NCBI GenBank assembly: GCA_000155435.1 | Contig: DS990264.1 | Coordinates: forward strand, 68,615 to 132,614 | Direction: 5' to 3' | DNA length: 64,000 nucleotides | From: Clostridiales bacterium 1_7_47FAA | Lineage (GTDB): Bacteria; Bacillota; Clostridia; Lachnospirales; Lachnospiraceae | Part shown: positions 1 through 10,273 of the stretch, one piece after another | Position numbering within the stretch: position 1 is the first letter of the stretch | Layout: each line of letters begins with the position of its first letter | The notes under the pieces: generated by a model | The model's database searches: none | The model's input: only the letters and a program-made list of their open reading frames with translations | What the model was told of the DNA's origin: nothing | Position numbers and translations under genes: made by a program

Positions 1-128
1 AGAAGATAGTAAAATATTTGCATTTAGTACATAAATGATGCCATTATCCCCCTCTCATTTATAAATATTTAGGCGTTTGCGAAACGCCACAGCCTGCAAA
101 AATTCGTTTTTTCTTTGATAAAATAAAA

Positions 129-201
129 CAACTCCTCATAGGTTTATGGTAAAACTGAGATGTCCAGTAACAATCCACCATAACCAACTGAAAGGAGTTG
201 T
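129..201 (+). promoter_or_regulatory. Inverted repeat that would mask the transposase ribosome site
   Basis: ACAACTCCT (129-137) is the exact reverse complement of AGGAGTTGT (193-201), and the second arm contains the Shine-Dalgarno AAAGGAG (191-197) in front of the ATG at 208. Read-through RNA would fold and hide the ribosome site, whereas RNA starting inside the arm would not. Such masking is known for other insertion sequences; its use here is inferred. A separate perfect hairpin, GGCGTTT-GCG-AAACGCC, lies at 72-88. Confidence 0.45.
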
Positions 202-207
202 GCTTAT

Positions 208-1349
208 ATGATACTATACAATCAGCTTTCTTTGGCAGATATTTTTTCGGATTGTCAGGATATTTATGAATTTGACAAATCAGAATTCGGCTCCCTGCTT
301 CAATCCCATATTGACCTTAGTGATATTGTTCCTGCTTCCTTCTGGAGGCGTTTCTATGCATCTACAAGCAGAACCCGCAAATATCCTTTGCTAGCCCTTT
401 TATGGGCTTTGATTATTCAACGTGTTTTTTCTATCCATACAAAGCAGCCTATGGTTCCATGCCTTTCCATTCAGCAGCCAATCCGGAAATCAAGCAACTC
501 TATATCGATGGGTATTTCTGCTACGCCTATGAGATAGGGATTGTTACAAATGGACTCGGCATCATCAAGCACATTGAGTTTTACAACAAGGCTTTCTTTG
601 AAAAGCGTCCTGAAATTACCATTGAAAAGAAATCCGATTCTCCTGATGAAGACAAATCCGTTCATGATGCAAGGCTTTTGAGTCATACTCTCCAGGACTT
701 TTTCACTGCACATCCTTTGATTCAGCCTGACACATTCCTTGGCGGCGTTGCCTTTGATTCCGTCCGACTGTATAAGGAACTTCTTTCCGGTGATACCTTT
801 GGAACCGGGCTGCACTTCAAGAAAGCTTATATTCCTTTGAACACCAGGGCACATTTTGAAAACCCAGACTATTCCATGGATGAAAGTGGCATTCCCTTCT
901 GTCCAAAGATTCTTCTCTCCCAATGAAATATGAAGGGACCTGTAAGCTTAAGAGTGGCGTCACCCGCTACAAATTCGTCTGTCCCAAGGTTGTCTGGGAA
1001 AAAATTTCTTCCGGAAAATACCATCGGGTCTGTCACTGTGCCAGTCCATGTTCCATGTCTTCCAGCGGCAGGATGGTCTACACGTATCCTGAAAAAATCT
1101 CCGCGCTATCCAGGTATTCCGCGGGGGACTGACAAGTGGAACCATGTCTACAAAATCAGAACCTATGTGGAGCGGTCTATCATTCACATAAAAAACTTCT
1201 TCTGTCTGGCCGGACGTAAAACCCAAAATGAGAAAACGTTGCACGCCGACCTAATCCTCGCCGGCATCACACAATTAAGCGGTGTGGTTCTAGCAGATAA
1301 GATTCATAAGCGCGAATGCATACGAATGGTGAAATCACTCATTGCATAG
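208..1349 (+). pseudogene. Dead DDE-type transposase (internal deletion, two frameshifts)
   Basis: This is the remnant of a DDE insertion-sequence transposase. The N-terminal part (208 to about 430) reads in one frame up to IIQRVFSIHT. It then jumps, apparently across a deletion of roughly 100 codons, to a second frame at PYKAAYGSMP, which continues to about 905. A third frame carries MKYEGTCKLKSGVTRYKF and ends near 1130. The second frame resumes at YPGIPRGTDKW and ends in KTQNEKTLHADLILAGI. These pieces are collinear blocks of one protein family (IS1182-like by recollection; the family name is uncertain). No single frame encodes a full catalytic domain, so the copy should be inactive. It marks old mobile-element activity at the left edge of the polysaccharide locus. 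Confidence 0.8.
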
Positions 1350-1660
1350 GACTTACCAACTCCATAGGCTTTATGGCTTATTAGAGTGCGCCATTCTCTT
1401 ATGACATCACCTCTTAATTGGGACGTCCTGCTTCGCAGGATGTCTTCCTTGTTTGGAATCAAGTTTGCGAACTTGTTTTGCAATTACCTATTATAAATAT
1501 CAATGACTTTTTTAATATCAGCTAAAGAATGGATTCTTTTATTTTGTCATAAGAATTTTGTGGATTTATAATTGTTGACGAGTATCTTGTATCGCTAGTA
1601 TTATATTTCTATAATTACTAATTAAACAATTAGTAATTGCCAATAGAAATGATGGAGGAT
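1350..1660. other. Gene-free spacer with two hairpins
   Basis: No gene is visible. Two stem-loops follow the dead transposase. GACGTCCTGC (1422-1431) pairs with GCAGGATGTC (1435-1444) with one G:T pair. CAAGTT (1460-1465) pairs with AACTTG (1470-1475) and is followed by TTTT. They may be the terminator or end structure of the old insertion sequence. The rest is AT-rich with no recognisable signal. Confidence 0.4.
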
Positions 1661-2927
1661 GAATGATGTTTGTTGGCCGCATGAGGGAACTCAAAAAATT
1701 ATAATTACTCCACAATAGCAAATCAAATTGAATTTGCTGTTTTTTATGGAAGACGAAAGGGTGGAAAAACCACACTTATTAATGAATTTATAAAAGGATA
1801 AAAGGCTGTATATTATATGACAGTTGAAGGCACCCGCAAAGAAAATATTTCAGGGTTATCAAAAACACTGCTGCTGGCTGAAGAATCTGCAGGGAAGCGG
1901 AATTTTTGGATTCCATTAATTTATTTAACTATATTGATACCCTATGTCAAAATCAGGAAAGGCTCATAATTGTAATAGATGAGTACCCTTATTTGGCTTC
2001 TTCCTATCCTGCGGTCTCGTCTATGCTTCAAAGCCATATAGACCAGTGCTGGAAGAACAGCAAACTCTTTTTGATATTATATGGTTCATCTATGAGATTC
2101 ATGGAGGAACAGGGGATTAGGCTATAAAAGCTTTTTGTATGGCCGCAAGACGGTACAGTTTAAATACGTCCATTTATTTTCTTTAAAGCCCATCAAATGC
2201 TTCTGGATTTCTCGGAAGAGGCACAAGCAATGCTATATGGCATTACAGGAGGGATACCCGAATATATATCACGAATTGATGTTAACAAAAGTTTGGATGA
2301 TAATATAGTTGTCTTGTTCTTTGATGAGAGTGGAAGACTATTTGAAGAACCTGTCAATCTTTTAAAACAGGAATTAAGGGAGCCAGCCTCTTATCACTCC
2401 ACTATATCCGCCATTACCAGTGAATCCAGCAGCATGAATGACATTTCCACAAAACCGGACTGGAGGTCAGCGGATGCAGCAACCAGATAACATCACTAAT
2501 TTCATTAGGTATTATAAGAAAGGAAATATCTATAACAGAAAGTGCTACCAGCAGAAAGACTTTATATCATCTGGAAGACAGCATGTTTTTATTTTAGTAT
2601 CGTTTTGTGCTCTCTAATATAAGCAGCATCACCAGAGGTGTGGGCTCAACAATATATAAAATATTAGTGAAGCCTCAAATGAATGATTTCAGGTTAAACA
2701 AATATTGGTTTACAATATTTGTTTAACCTGGAATATATGAAAGCCTTCCGTTTGCCATCAGCAATGTAGGGAGGTGGTGGAGGAATAATCCTGTAAAAAA
2801 GCGGCTGGAAGAAATTGATATTATGGCTATACAGGGGCCTTATGTCCTGTTAGGCGAATGTAAATGGAAAAATGCCTCTGTCGATATGAATACTATTCAC
2901 GCGTTGTTGGGACGAGGCTATAATTGA
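1661..2927 (+). pseudogene. Degraded AAA-type ATPase with C-terminal DUF234 nuclease-like domain
   Basis: Translated pieces in several frames match the bacterial and archaeal ATPase family that begins with FVGR. Visible blocks are MFVGRMRELKKL (1664), a Walker A-like YGRRKGGKTTLINEF (about 1747-1795), a Walker B-like LIIVIDEYPYLA (about 1963-2000), and the C-terminal RWWRNNPVKKRLEEIDI and GECKWKNASVD (about 2770-2890), typical of DUF234. Stops and frameshifts interrupt it near 1700, 1800, 2125, 2490, 2600 and 2725. A perfect 17-bp palindrome sits inside the coding remains. Intact members are chromosomal ATPases of poorly known role. This copy is non-functional. Confidence 0.75.
2690..2730. 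repeat. Perfect 17-bp palindrome, 7-nt loop
   Basis: The arm CAGGTTAAACAAATATT (2690-2706) is exactly matched by its reverse complement (2714-2730) around the loop GGTTTAC. It lies within the coding remains of the broken ATPase and is not followed by a T-run, so it is not a standard terminator. Template-switch repair of a quasi-palindrome could create such a structure. Confidence 0.8.
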
Positions 2928-3232
2928 ATAGCGGTTAATAGGTTATTAATGTGAGAAATTCTTACAAAATCTTTCTGGTTTTATGAAACATATTATGCAT
3001 CTTCTACAATCTTCGTTATAGTAGTTATCAAAATAGTTAATAGTATATACTGTTCAAGAAAGAGAATCCGATAGACTTATTATATTGAAGACTATCTGTA
3101 TTTGATGCTTTCGTATAGCCATTTATCTTTTATAAAATTGTAAAGATATGTACTATTCATAAAGTTGCGGAAAAGGGGGTAAAATGATATACTGTTTAAT
3201 AGCCTTTAAAAAATAGGAGAGTGAACTAAAAT
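2928..3232 (+). promoter_or_regulatory. Leader region of the polysaccharide locus with extended -10 promoter (3165-3193)
   Basis: The spacer is AT-rich and has no gene. A promoter-like pair TTGCGG (3165-3170) and TATACT (3188-3193) is separated by 17 nt, with TG one base before the -10 (extended -10). Transcription would start near 3200, 33 nt before the first gene, whose ribosome site AGGAGAG lies at 3215-3221. No operator is recognised. This is the best candidate for the start of the long polysaccharide transcript. Confidence 0.55.
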
Positions 3233-4867
3233 ATGAAAAATATAGAGCTTGAAGATAAAAATATGAAAGATAAAGGAACTTTATTAACATCATGGGAAAG
3301 GGCTAACCATATAATAAGCTGTGTAACAGTATTGATGATAACTGCAGTTTTTCCGTTGGCCTTTCGTGACTACTATTATGACATGTTAGATGTAAAATAT
3401 ATTTTTTATTATGGTACTATTATTTTTATGGCGATGGTTATGCTAATTACATCTATTATATTTCTATTTAAAGATTTCAGATATTATGCTGGGGAGAATT
3501 ATAAGACATTAAGGAAAAAGATGGGGTTAAAATCATTTGGAAAAACAGATTGGGCGATGATTGGCTTTTTGCTTGCAGTTGCAATTTCAACATTTCAATC
3601 AGATTATTTTTATGAGTCATTCTGGGGGAATGAAGGAAGATATATGGGAATGTTCTTGATTCTTCTATATAGTGTAAGCTTCTTTATCATTAGTCATTGT
3701 TTAAGATTCAAACGGTGGCTTCTGGATGCTTTTTTGGCTTCTGGAATGGTGGTTTGTATTATAGGAATTATGCAATTTTTTAAATATGACCCAATAGGTT
3801 TTAAAATAGGTATTTCACCATTTGAATATTCTATGTTCGCATCCACGATTGGCAATATAAATACTTACACTTCTTATATAAGTCTAATTGTAGGTATTGG
3901 TACTATTCTTTTTTTAATTGAAAATAATAAATATAAAAAAATATGGTACTTATTTACTGTTATTATATCATTGTTTGCACTCATAACAGGTATGAGTGAT
4001 AATGCATATTTGACGTTAATGGCTTTATTTGGTCTTCTTCCTTTATACTTATTTAATAGTTTAAATGGCGTTAAGAAATATATGGTAATGGTATCGATTT
4101 TATTTACTGAGTTTCAGTTTATTGATTTCATTAGTAATAAATTTCCAAATCATGTATTAGAAATTAATGGATTTTTTAATATTATTGTAGGATATGACAA
4201 ATTATCACATATTATAGTTTGCCTATGGGGGGGATGCATTGTACTATATATTTTAACGGCTTGTATGAAAAAGGAAAATGTTCTATATGGAGTAAGTAAT
4301 GTTGGGAGATGGATATGGCTGGGTATAATTATTTTAATAGTTTTGGCTGGATGCTATATTCTTTATGATGTAAATATCGCTGGCAATGCAGATAAATATG
4401 GTTCTTTAAGAGGATACCTTGTAATAGGCGATGACTGGGGCACACGAAGAGGATATATTTGGAGAATCGGAATGGAAAGTTATTTGAAATTTCCTATAAT
4501 TCATAAAATATTCGGTTATGGACCAGATACTTTTGGTATCATTACAGTTAATAATTATTATGGGGAGATGCTAAGCAAATATAATACAAAATTTGACAGT
4601 GCACACAATGAATATCTTCAGTATCTTATTACTATAGGCATTGTTGGGCTTGCAGCTTATCTGTCTTTGCTCTTTGTATCCATTATGGAAATGGTTCGTG
4701 CATCGAAGAAAGAGCCAGTAATAATAGCAATTATATTTGCAATTGTATGTTATAGTGTTCAGGCATTGGTTAATATAAGCGTCCCCATTGTTGCACCAAT
4801 AATGATGACATTACTAATGGTAGGGATATCTGCTTCACGGAAGATAAATAGAGAGATCCACAAATAG
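3233..4867 (+). CDS. O-antigen ligase / Wzy-like polymerase membrane protein
   Basis: This is a 544-residue polytopic membrane protein with about a dozen hydrophobic segments. A large extracellular loop near residues 380-460 includes GYGPDTFG and SAHNEYLQYLITIGIVGL, the typical region of the O-antigen ligase/polymerase (Wzy_C) family, in which a conserved His sits in the big loop. Such enzymes join lipid-linked glycans on the outer face of the membrane, either as polymerase or as ligase onto another acceptor. It is the first gene after the candidate promoter, with AGGAGAG 11 nt before the ATG. A second protein of the same fold is encoded at 17083, so one may polymerise and the other ligate. 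The specific role cannot be assigned from sequence. Confidence 0.75.
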   Translation: MKNIELEDKNMKDKGTLLTSWERANHIISCVTVLMITAVFPLAFRDYYYDMLDVKYIFYYGTIIFMAMVMLITSIIFLFKDFRYYAGENYKTLRKKMGLKSFGKTDWAMIGFLLAVAISTFQSDYFYESFWGNEGRYMGMFLILLYSVSFFIISHCLRFKRWLLDAFLASGMVVCIIGIMQFFKYDPIGFKIGISPFEYSMFASTIGNINTYTSYISLIVGIGTILFLIENNKYKKIWYLFTVIISLFALITGMSDNAYLTLMALFGLLPLYLFNSLNGVKKYMVMVSILFTEFQFIDFISNKFPNHVLEINGFFNIIVGYDKLSHIIVCLWGGCIVLYILTACMKKENVLYGVSNVGRWIWLGIIILIVLAGCYILYDVNIAGNADKYGSLRGYLVIGDDWGTRRGYIWRIGMESYLKFPIIHKIFGYGPDTFGIITVNNYYGEMLSKYNTKFDSAHNEYLQYLITIGIVGLAAYLSLLFVSIMEMVRASKKEPVIIAIIFAIVCYSVQALVNISVPIVAPIMMTLLMVGISASRKINREIHK

Positions 4868-5049
4868 CTATAATCTGCAATGAGTAATAGTTTACTAGGA
4901 CTAAGTATACTAATAAAATTCCAGTTCTTCCAGTTTTTTATCTGTAGTGATGGTTGCGATTATAAGCCTTAAATGTTATACTGTAGTGAGATTTGCGGGA
5001 TGAGAATATTGAGAAGCATTAACGTGGATTTTGTAAGGGAGTTTTTGCT

Positions 5050-5880
5050 ATGGATAAAGACTATTCGGTTTTGATGTCCGTTTACCAAAAGGAATGTCCA
5101 AAGTACCTTGAGGCAGCGATTAATAGCATAATCAACCAGACTTTAAAGGCTAAAGAGATTGTTCTAGTTTGTGATGGTCCATTGACTAACGAATTAGAGA
5201 AGGTATTGGAAAAATTTTCACAGAGACTAATTTTAGTTAGATTGGAAAAGAATGGTGGTTTGGGAAAGGCTCTTGCGGAAGGAATGCGATATTGCAGATG
5301 TGAGTGGATTGTTCGCATGGATAGTGATGATATTGCATTGCCAAATCGATGTGAAAAACAAATTTTGTATGTTCGGCATCATCCGGAAATAGACGTACTA
5401 AGTGGAACGGTAGCGGAATTTGAGGGAGATGCATTGACAGTAGAAGATGCTAGACAGCAAATTGTGTCCTTTAAGTATGTGCCAGAGAATAATAGCAGCA
5501 TTGCTGAGTATATAAAATTTCGTAATCCTATAAATCATCCCTGTGTTATGTTGCGCAAATCCAAAGCATTAAGGGCGGGGGGATATCAACAGTGTCACAT
5601 GTTTGAGGATTATGACCTATGGGTTAGGATGTTAAAAAATAAGTGTATCTTTGCTAACCTTCCTGACACTATATTGTATATGCGTACTAATAACATGCAT
5701 ATACGAAGAGGTGGAATAGCCTATGCAAAAGCGATACTCTGCTTCTGGAAAAGAATGTATAAACAAAACATGATTGGACTGCCTCAATGTATATTAGTTA
5801 CTTTTTTTCGAATAACAATATGTTTATGTCCAAATCAAATCCGAAAGATGATTTATGATAAGAGACTAAGGAATCATTAA
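5050..5880 (+). CDS. Family 2 glycosyltransferase (amylovoran/WcaA-like)
   Basis: This 276-residue cytosolic inverting GT-A enzyme shows the family 2 start YSVLMSVYQKECPKYL, with sugar-nucleotide contacts and ending in IVLVCDG. The DxD-type metal site MDSDD is near residues 90-94. A late acidic block, FEDYDLWVRM (about residues 183-192), is typical of the AmsE/WcaA branch. A GGGAG ribosome site precedes the ATG by about 8 nt. The gene ends 2 nt before the initiating sugar transferase, so the two are surely co-transcribed. Donor and acceptor sugars are not predictable; galactose, galactofuranose and GDP-D-rhamnose are plausible given the other genes of the locus. Confidence 0.85.
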   Translation: MDKDYSVLMSVYQKECPKYLEAAINSIINQTLKAKEIVLVCDGPLTNELEKVLEKFSQRLILVRLEKNGGLGKALAEGMRYCRCEWIVRMDSDDIALPNRCEKQILYVRHHPEIDVLSGTVAEFEGDALTVEDARQQIVSFKYVPENNSSIAEYIKFRNPINHPCVMLRKSKALRAGGYQQCHMFEDYDLWVRMLKNKCIFANLPDTILYMRTNNMHIRRGGIAYAKAILCFWKRMYKQNMIGLPQCILVTFFRITICLCPNQIRKMIYDKRLRNH

Positions 5881-5882
5881 CT

Positions 5883-7295
5883 ATGGAAAAAAAGAAAATA
5901 AATAGTCGCCAATTTGAACAGTATAAAAGAATTGTGAAATTTTTGAGTTCTTCAGTAATTGTATTACTGGAATTAGCCATTTATTATTATGTTTGGATGA
6001 ATTATTATAATAAACATATGACAGTTGCTTTCTGGCGTCGGGGAAATTGGCTAATAACTGGGGAATATCTAGTCCTATCACTAATTCTCCATCGTCTTTA
6101 TGGTGGATTAAGAGTAGGAATATTTAAATACTGGAATCTGGTATATTCACATATGATTTCTATTTTAGGGGTAAATCTTTTTTCTTACGTACAGGTTGTT
6201 CTGTTTGATAAGAAGATGCATAATCCTACGGCAATAATTGTTATGACAGTAGTCGATTTAGTAGCAGTTATGATTTGGGCATATGCATTTAAGAAATTAT
6301 ATTTATTTCTCTTTCCGAGAAGACGTCTACTGTTAGTTTATGGAATAAATCCGATGTTTCATTTGTTGAATCGTATTGATACTAGGGAAGATAAATATGA
6401 AATAGCTATGAAAATATCTATTGATGATGGAATCGATAAGATTATTGGCTTGGCAGAAGATTATGATGGTGTTATTATTGGAGATATTTCTGCAGGTTCC
6501 AGAAACCAGTTGGTAAAGCTTTGCTATGCAAATAACATTCGGAGTTATACCGTTCCTAAGGTTAGTGATATTCTTTTAAGAAGTTCTGTTGAATTAAATA
6601 TCTTCGATTCCCCATTGTATTTATCACGAAATTGTGATGGGCTTGCTTTAGATCAGGCAGTTATTAAAAGAGTTATGGATATTGTTGTTGCCTCGTTAAT
6701 GCTAGTGGTTAGCTGTCCTTTTTTCGGAATAATTGCGGCATTGATAAAAGGTACAGATGGTGGACCGGTATTTTATATGCAAAAGCGGCTAACAAAAGAC
6801 GGAAAGATATTTTCTATATATAAATTCAGAACTATGGTAGTCGATGCAGAAAGTAAGAGCGGACCAGTAAAAGCTGGAGAAAAGGACTCAAGAGTTTTAC
6901 CTGTAGGACGATTTTTGAGGGCAACAAGATTGGACGAATTGCCACAGCTTATAAATATTTTGAAAGGAGATATGAGTTTAGTAGGTCCTAGACCAGAACG
7001 ACCGGAACTTGCTAAAGTTATAACTCAAAATATTCCCGAATTTACATATAGGCTGAAAGTAAAAGCTGGATTAACAGGATACGCTCAGATTTACGGACGT
7101 TATTGTACCACAAGTTATGATAAATTAAAGCTTGATTTAACTTATATAAGAAGGTATTCAGTTTGGTTAGATTTACAATTGATTCTTATGACAATAAAGG
7201 TATTATTTATGAGAGAATCAACAGATGGATTTGAAGATGGTAAATGGGAAGATCCGGCATTGAAGGGGATAGATGGAAAAGAGAATGAAGGATAA
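5883..7295 (+). CDS. Polyprenyl-phosphate sugar-1-phosphate transferase (WbaP/CpsE-like)
   Basis: This 470-residue initiating enzyme should load the first sugar phosphate onto undecaprenyl phosphate. The N-terminal part has about four membrane segments (residues 20-150) and a degraded Rossmann-like domain (150-255). The catalytic bacterial sugar-transferase domain follows from KRVMDIVVAS (residue 262) to the end. Hallmarks seen are FYMQKRLTKDGKIFSIYKFR, LDELPQLINILKGDMSLVGP, RPERPE and GLTGYAQIYGR. The ATG lies 2 nt after the upstream stop, and its end overlaps the next glycosyltransferase by 23 nt. The sugar used, commonly Gal-1-P or Glc-1-P in this family, is not readable. Its presence shows that assembly is lipid-linked. 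Confidence 0.9.
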   Translation: MEKKKINSRQFEQYKRIVKFLSSSVIVLLELAIYYYVWMNYYNKHMTVAFWRRGNWLITGEYLVLSLILHRLYGGLRVGIFKYWNLVYSHMISILGVNLFSYVQVVLFDKKMHNPTAIIVMTVVDLVAVMIWAYAFKKLYLFLFPRRRLLLVYGINPMFHLLNRIDTREDKYEIAMKISIDDGIDKIIGLAEDYDGVIIGDISAGSRNQLVKLCYANNIRSYTVPKVSDILLRSSVELNIFDSPLYLSRNCDGLALDQAVIKRVMDIVVASLMLVVSCPFFGIIAALIKGTDGGPVFYMQKRLTKDGKIFSIYKFRTMVVDAESKSGPVKAGEKDSRVLPVGRFLRATRLDELPQLINILKGDMSLVGPRPERPELAKVITQNIPEFTYRLKVKAGLTGYAQIYGRYCTTSYDKLKLDLTYIRRYSVWLDLQLILMTIKVLFMRESTDGFEDGKWEDPALKGIDGKENEG

Positions 7296-8307
7296 AATAT
7301 TGACGGTCGTTGTGCCAACATATAATGCGGAGAAATACTTGAGAGACAATTTGGAGGCCTTTGTTTATGAAGATATATTATTGGACGTTGAAATTTTGAT
7401 TATCAATGATGGTTCTAAAGATAAATCTTTAGATATAGCGATGGAATATGTTCAACGGTATCCAGATAGTTTTAATATAATCACCAAAGAAAATGGAGGT
7501 CATGGTTCGGGTATCAATTGCGGTATTCATAACGCCTCAGGTAAGTATTTTAAAGTTGTAGATGCAGATGATTGGGTTGAAGCGGATGCATTAAGAAAAT
7601 TATTACAGAGCTTAAAACAGATGGACTCTGATGTGGTATATTCTGGATTTTTGTGGGTGTTTGATCAGGGACAGGAAGATAAAAAGTTATTTAAGAAGAA
7701 AGCAGAAATGAGTCAGCCGTTTATTGGGGTCATTTATAAACAGAATTATGATTTTGATGAAATCGCAGATAAGCTTTATATGAAGATGCATAATATGACA
7801 ATTAAAACAGATATCTTAAGAAAACATCATATATTTATAGATGAAAATTGCTATTATGTAGATACTGAGTATATTACATATCCCATACCATATGTTAAAA
7901 CAATTAGTTTTGTGGATGGATTTGTGTATATGTATCGTATAGGCAGTCAGGGGCAAAGCGTAGGGATTGATAAGATGCAACAGAATGAGAAAAATTATGA
8001 TAAGGTGCTTCAATCACTATTTAACTTTTATGCACAATTAGAAAGTGATGTACCCTGTTCAAATAAAAAGAAAAAATATATAGAAAGAATTATTGCAAGG
8101 GTTGTAGCTGGGAAAATTAAGATTATGTTGAGTTTTCCTGCTACTAAGGGAAAAAAGAGAGAACTGCAGATATTTGAATATAATTTGAGAGAAAGATATC
8201 CAAATATATATAATGAAAATATTAATAAAGCTATAGCTGTATTGCGGAAAAGTAGATACCTGATGTATTATCCAATTAGTTTTGCTGTTAAAAGAAGATT
8301 TTCTTGA
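7273..8307 (+). CDS. Family 2 glycosyltransferase
   Basis: This 344-residue enzyme opens with ILTVVVPTYNAEKYLRDNL and contains IINDGSKDKS, NGGHGSGINCG and the metal motif VDADDW (residues 96-101), all standard for family 2 GT-A transferases. The start is uncertain. The ATG at 7273 lies inside the end of the sugar transferase gene, and a second ATG at 7285 (MKDKILTV) fits the conserved domain edge better. The 3' end overlaps the next gene by 26 nt, so translation is probably coupled along this stretch. A Lys-rich C-terminal tail (residues 250-344) may contact the membrane. The donor is unknown. Confidence 0.85.
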   Translation: MEKRMKDKILTVVVPTYNAEKYLRDNLEAFVYEDILLDVEILIINDGSKDKSLDIAMEYVQRYPDSFNIITKENGGHGSGINCGIHNASGKYFKVVDADDWVEADALRKLLQSLKQMDSDVVYSGFLWVFDQGQEDKKLFKKKAEMSQPFIGVIYKQNYDFDEIADKLYMKMHNMTIKTDILRKHHIFIDENCYYVDTEYITYPIPYVKTISFVDGFVYMYRIGSQGQSVGIDKMQQNEKNYDKVLQSLFNFYAQLESDVPCSNKKKKYIERIIARVVAGKIKIMLSFPATKGKKRELQIFEYNLRERYPNIYNENINKAIAVLRKSRYLMYYPISFAVKRRFS

Positions 8308-10177
8308 GAGTATTCAAGAGGCAACAATTAACTACACACTTAGAATGGAAATGTTTATGATTCAATTGCAGAGTATTTTGCTGCCAGATAAATCTGTCTG
8401 TGAGATATCAGAGTTGTATTACCATAAAAAGGGTAATCGTATTGATTATAATGGCTATTTTAACTTGTTTTATGTAGAGAAAAGGAAAAAATATACGGAT
8501 ATAGAAAATCTTAAGATATCAATTTGCCTGTGCGGGTATGAAAAATTAGTTCTTGTGCATGATGGAATTGATATACGAGAAGTAAAACTTGAGCCAAAAA
8601 GCCATAAGGAATATTTGATTGATTTTCCTTATGGTGATTATGATAAGGGGTGTTTTTGGTTTGCTTTATATGAAGACAAAAGCCTTTTGGAAAAAAGTGT
8701 AAATGGTTATTTTGGTACCGAACCGATTGGTTTTATTCCGAGAAGGATTAATATAGGAATTGATATTTGTACATTTAGAAGGGAAGAGTATGTTGCAAGA
8801 AACTTAAAGCAATTAAAAGAAAAAATTTTAAGTAATCCTAGTCTGGAGGTTTCAAAACATATTGGAATATATATCATTGATAACGGACGAACTTTGCAGG
8901 ATTGTAATGCAGTTCAACTTATAGTGCGGGAATGCCGGGATAAGATAACTATTGTACCTAATATAAACGCAGGTGGAGCAGGCGGTTTCACCAGGGGCAT
9001 GATAGAGGTCCTAAAAAAAAGGGACACTGAGCATTTTACACATATTTTATTAATGGACGATGATGCCGTAGTTGAACCAGACTTACTTGTTCGAATTTAT
9101 GGTTTTCTTTCAACTGTAAAAGAAATCTGGAAAGATATAACGATTGGTGGAGCCTTATTAAGAGAAGATTATCCTTATCTATTGTTATGTGCTGGGGAGT
9201 GGTGGAAAAAAGGAAAAACGGTAAATACAGAAGCAAATCTTGATGTAAGAACATTATTAGCATCTTCAAGTAAATATCTTACGGGGACTGGAAATGAATA
9301 TGACGGTCAATATTCAGGATGGTGGTGTTGCTGCTATTCTTTAAATGTAGTTAGAAGTGATAATATGCCAATACCATTATTTATTCATCGGGATGATATT
9401 GAATTTGGCTTGCGAAATGCAAAGTATGGAATTACTTTTTTGAATGGTGTAGGAGTTTGGCATAGAGGATTTGAATACTCGATTGATGCTAATAGTTATT
9501 ACGATGTCAGAAATACATTAATTGAATTGGCGATAAATAAGGAAAAAGACAAGAAGATGATTGCCATAAAAATGGTTTTAAAATTATCATTATTATCGGC
9601 GATTCGGTTAACTTACAAAGAGGCTGATTTGGTATATAGAGGTGTGGTTGACTTTTTAAGAGGGCCGGCATGGCTTTATGGTCAAAAGCCTGGTAAGTTA
9701 AACACAGAGATACGTGAGATGGCTTGTCAGATGTATTCGATTGAAAATTTGAAAAAATTTTTATCTGAAGAAGAGTATCTGCTTGTAAAACAACAGATTG
9801 AAGTGTATGAGAGAATCATAGGGAATGATATTACAATACCGATTAAGTTACCTAAAACAAAGGCTACTATCTGGCATTATCTGACTTTTAATGGCTGGAT
9901 TTTGCCAGCTAAGCAAAAACATATAAAGGTGATTTCCACTTCTGAGTCACCATTTGACGCGTTTCGTGAGAAAACAGTGGTTTGGTATGAACTGACTAAT
10001 GGTAAAGTATATCTTACAAAAAGACACTATAAAGAACTGTTTCGGATTTTATGGTTATGTGTCAAATCAATTGTGATTTTATGTGGTTCTTTTGACAAAG
10101 CGGCGTCTGATTATCAAAAACATATAGGTGACATCACAACCCAAGCAGCATGGGAAAAGTATCTGGAGCTTAATTGA
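8282..10177 (+). CDS. GlfT2-like galactofuranosyltransferase
   Basis: This 631-residue protein has the build of mycobacterial GlfT2 (about 637 residues): an N-terminal beta-rich domain (1-155), a GT-A domain (156-410) and a long helical C-terminal domain. The metal motif LLMDDDAVVEPD has its Asp triplet at 259-261, FIHRDDIEFG places two Asp at 371-372, and the WH pair has its His at 394. In GlfT2, as recalled, the equivalent residues are Asp256-258, Asp372 and His396. It should transfer galactofuranose from UDP-Galf, possibly processively. UDP-galactopyranose mutase encoded at 18341 supplies that donor within the same locus, which strongly supports the call. The ATG overlaps the upstream gene. 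Confidence 0.82.
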   Translation: MLLKEDFLESIQEATINYTLRMEMFMIQLQSILLPDKSVCEISELYYHKKGNRIDYNGYFNLFYVEKRKKYTDIENLKISICLCGYEKLVLVHDGIDIREVKLEPKSHKEYLIDFPYGDYDKGCFWFALYEDKSLLEKSVNGYFGTEPIGFIPRRINIGIDICTFRREEYVARNLKQLKEKILSNPSLEVSKHIGIYIIDNGRTLQDCNAVQLIVRECRDKITIVPNINAGGAGGFTRGMIEVLKKRDTEHFTHILLMDDDAVVEPDLLVRIYGFLSTVKEIWKDITIGGALLREDYPYLLLCAGEWWKKGKTVNTEANLDVRTLLASSSKYLTGTGNEYDGQYSGWWCCCYSLNVVRSDNMPIPLFIHRDDIEFGLRNAKYGITFLNGVGVWHRGFEYSIDANSYYDVRNTLIELAINKEKDKKMIAIKMVLKLSLLSAIRLTYKEADLVYRGVVDFLRGPAWLYGQKPGKLNTEIREMACQMYSIENLKKFLSEEEYLLVKQQIEVYERIIGNDITIPIKLPKTKATIWHYLTFNGWILPAKQKHIKVISTSESPFDAFREKTVVWYELTNGKVYLTKRHYKELFRILWLCVKSIVILCGSFDKAASDYQKHIGDITTQAAWEKYLELN

Positions 10178-10273
10178 AAAGTTCATAGAAGGTTATTATT
10201 TTAATAAAAGAATACATTAGAAATATTTTAGGTATTAAAGATAAATGTATTCACTTTTAGGGAGAAAATGTTG

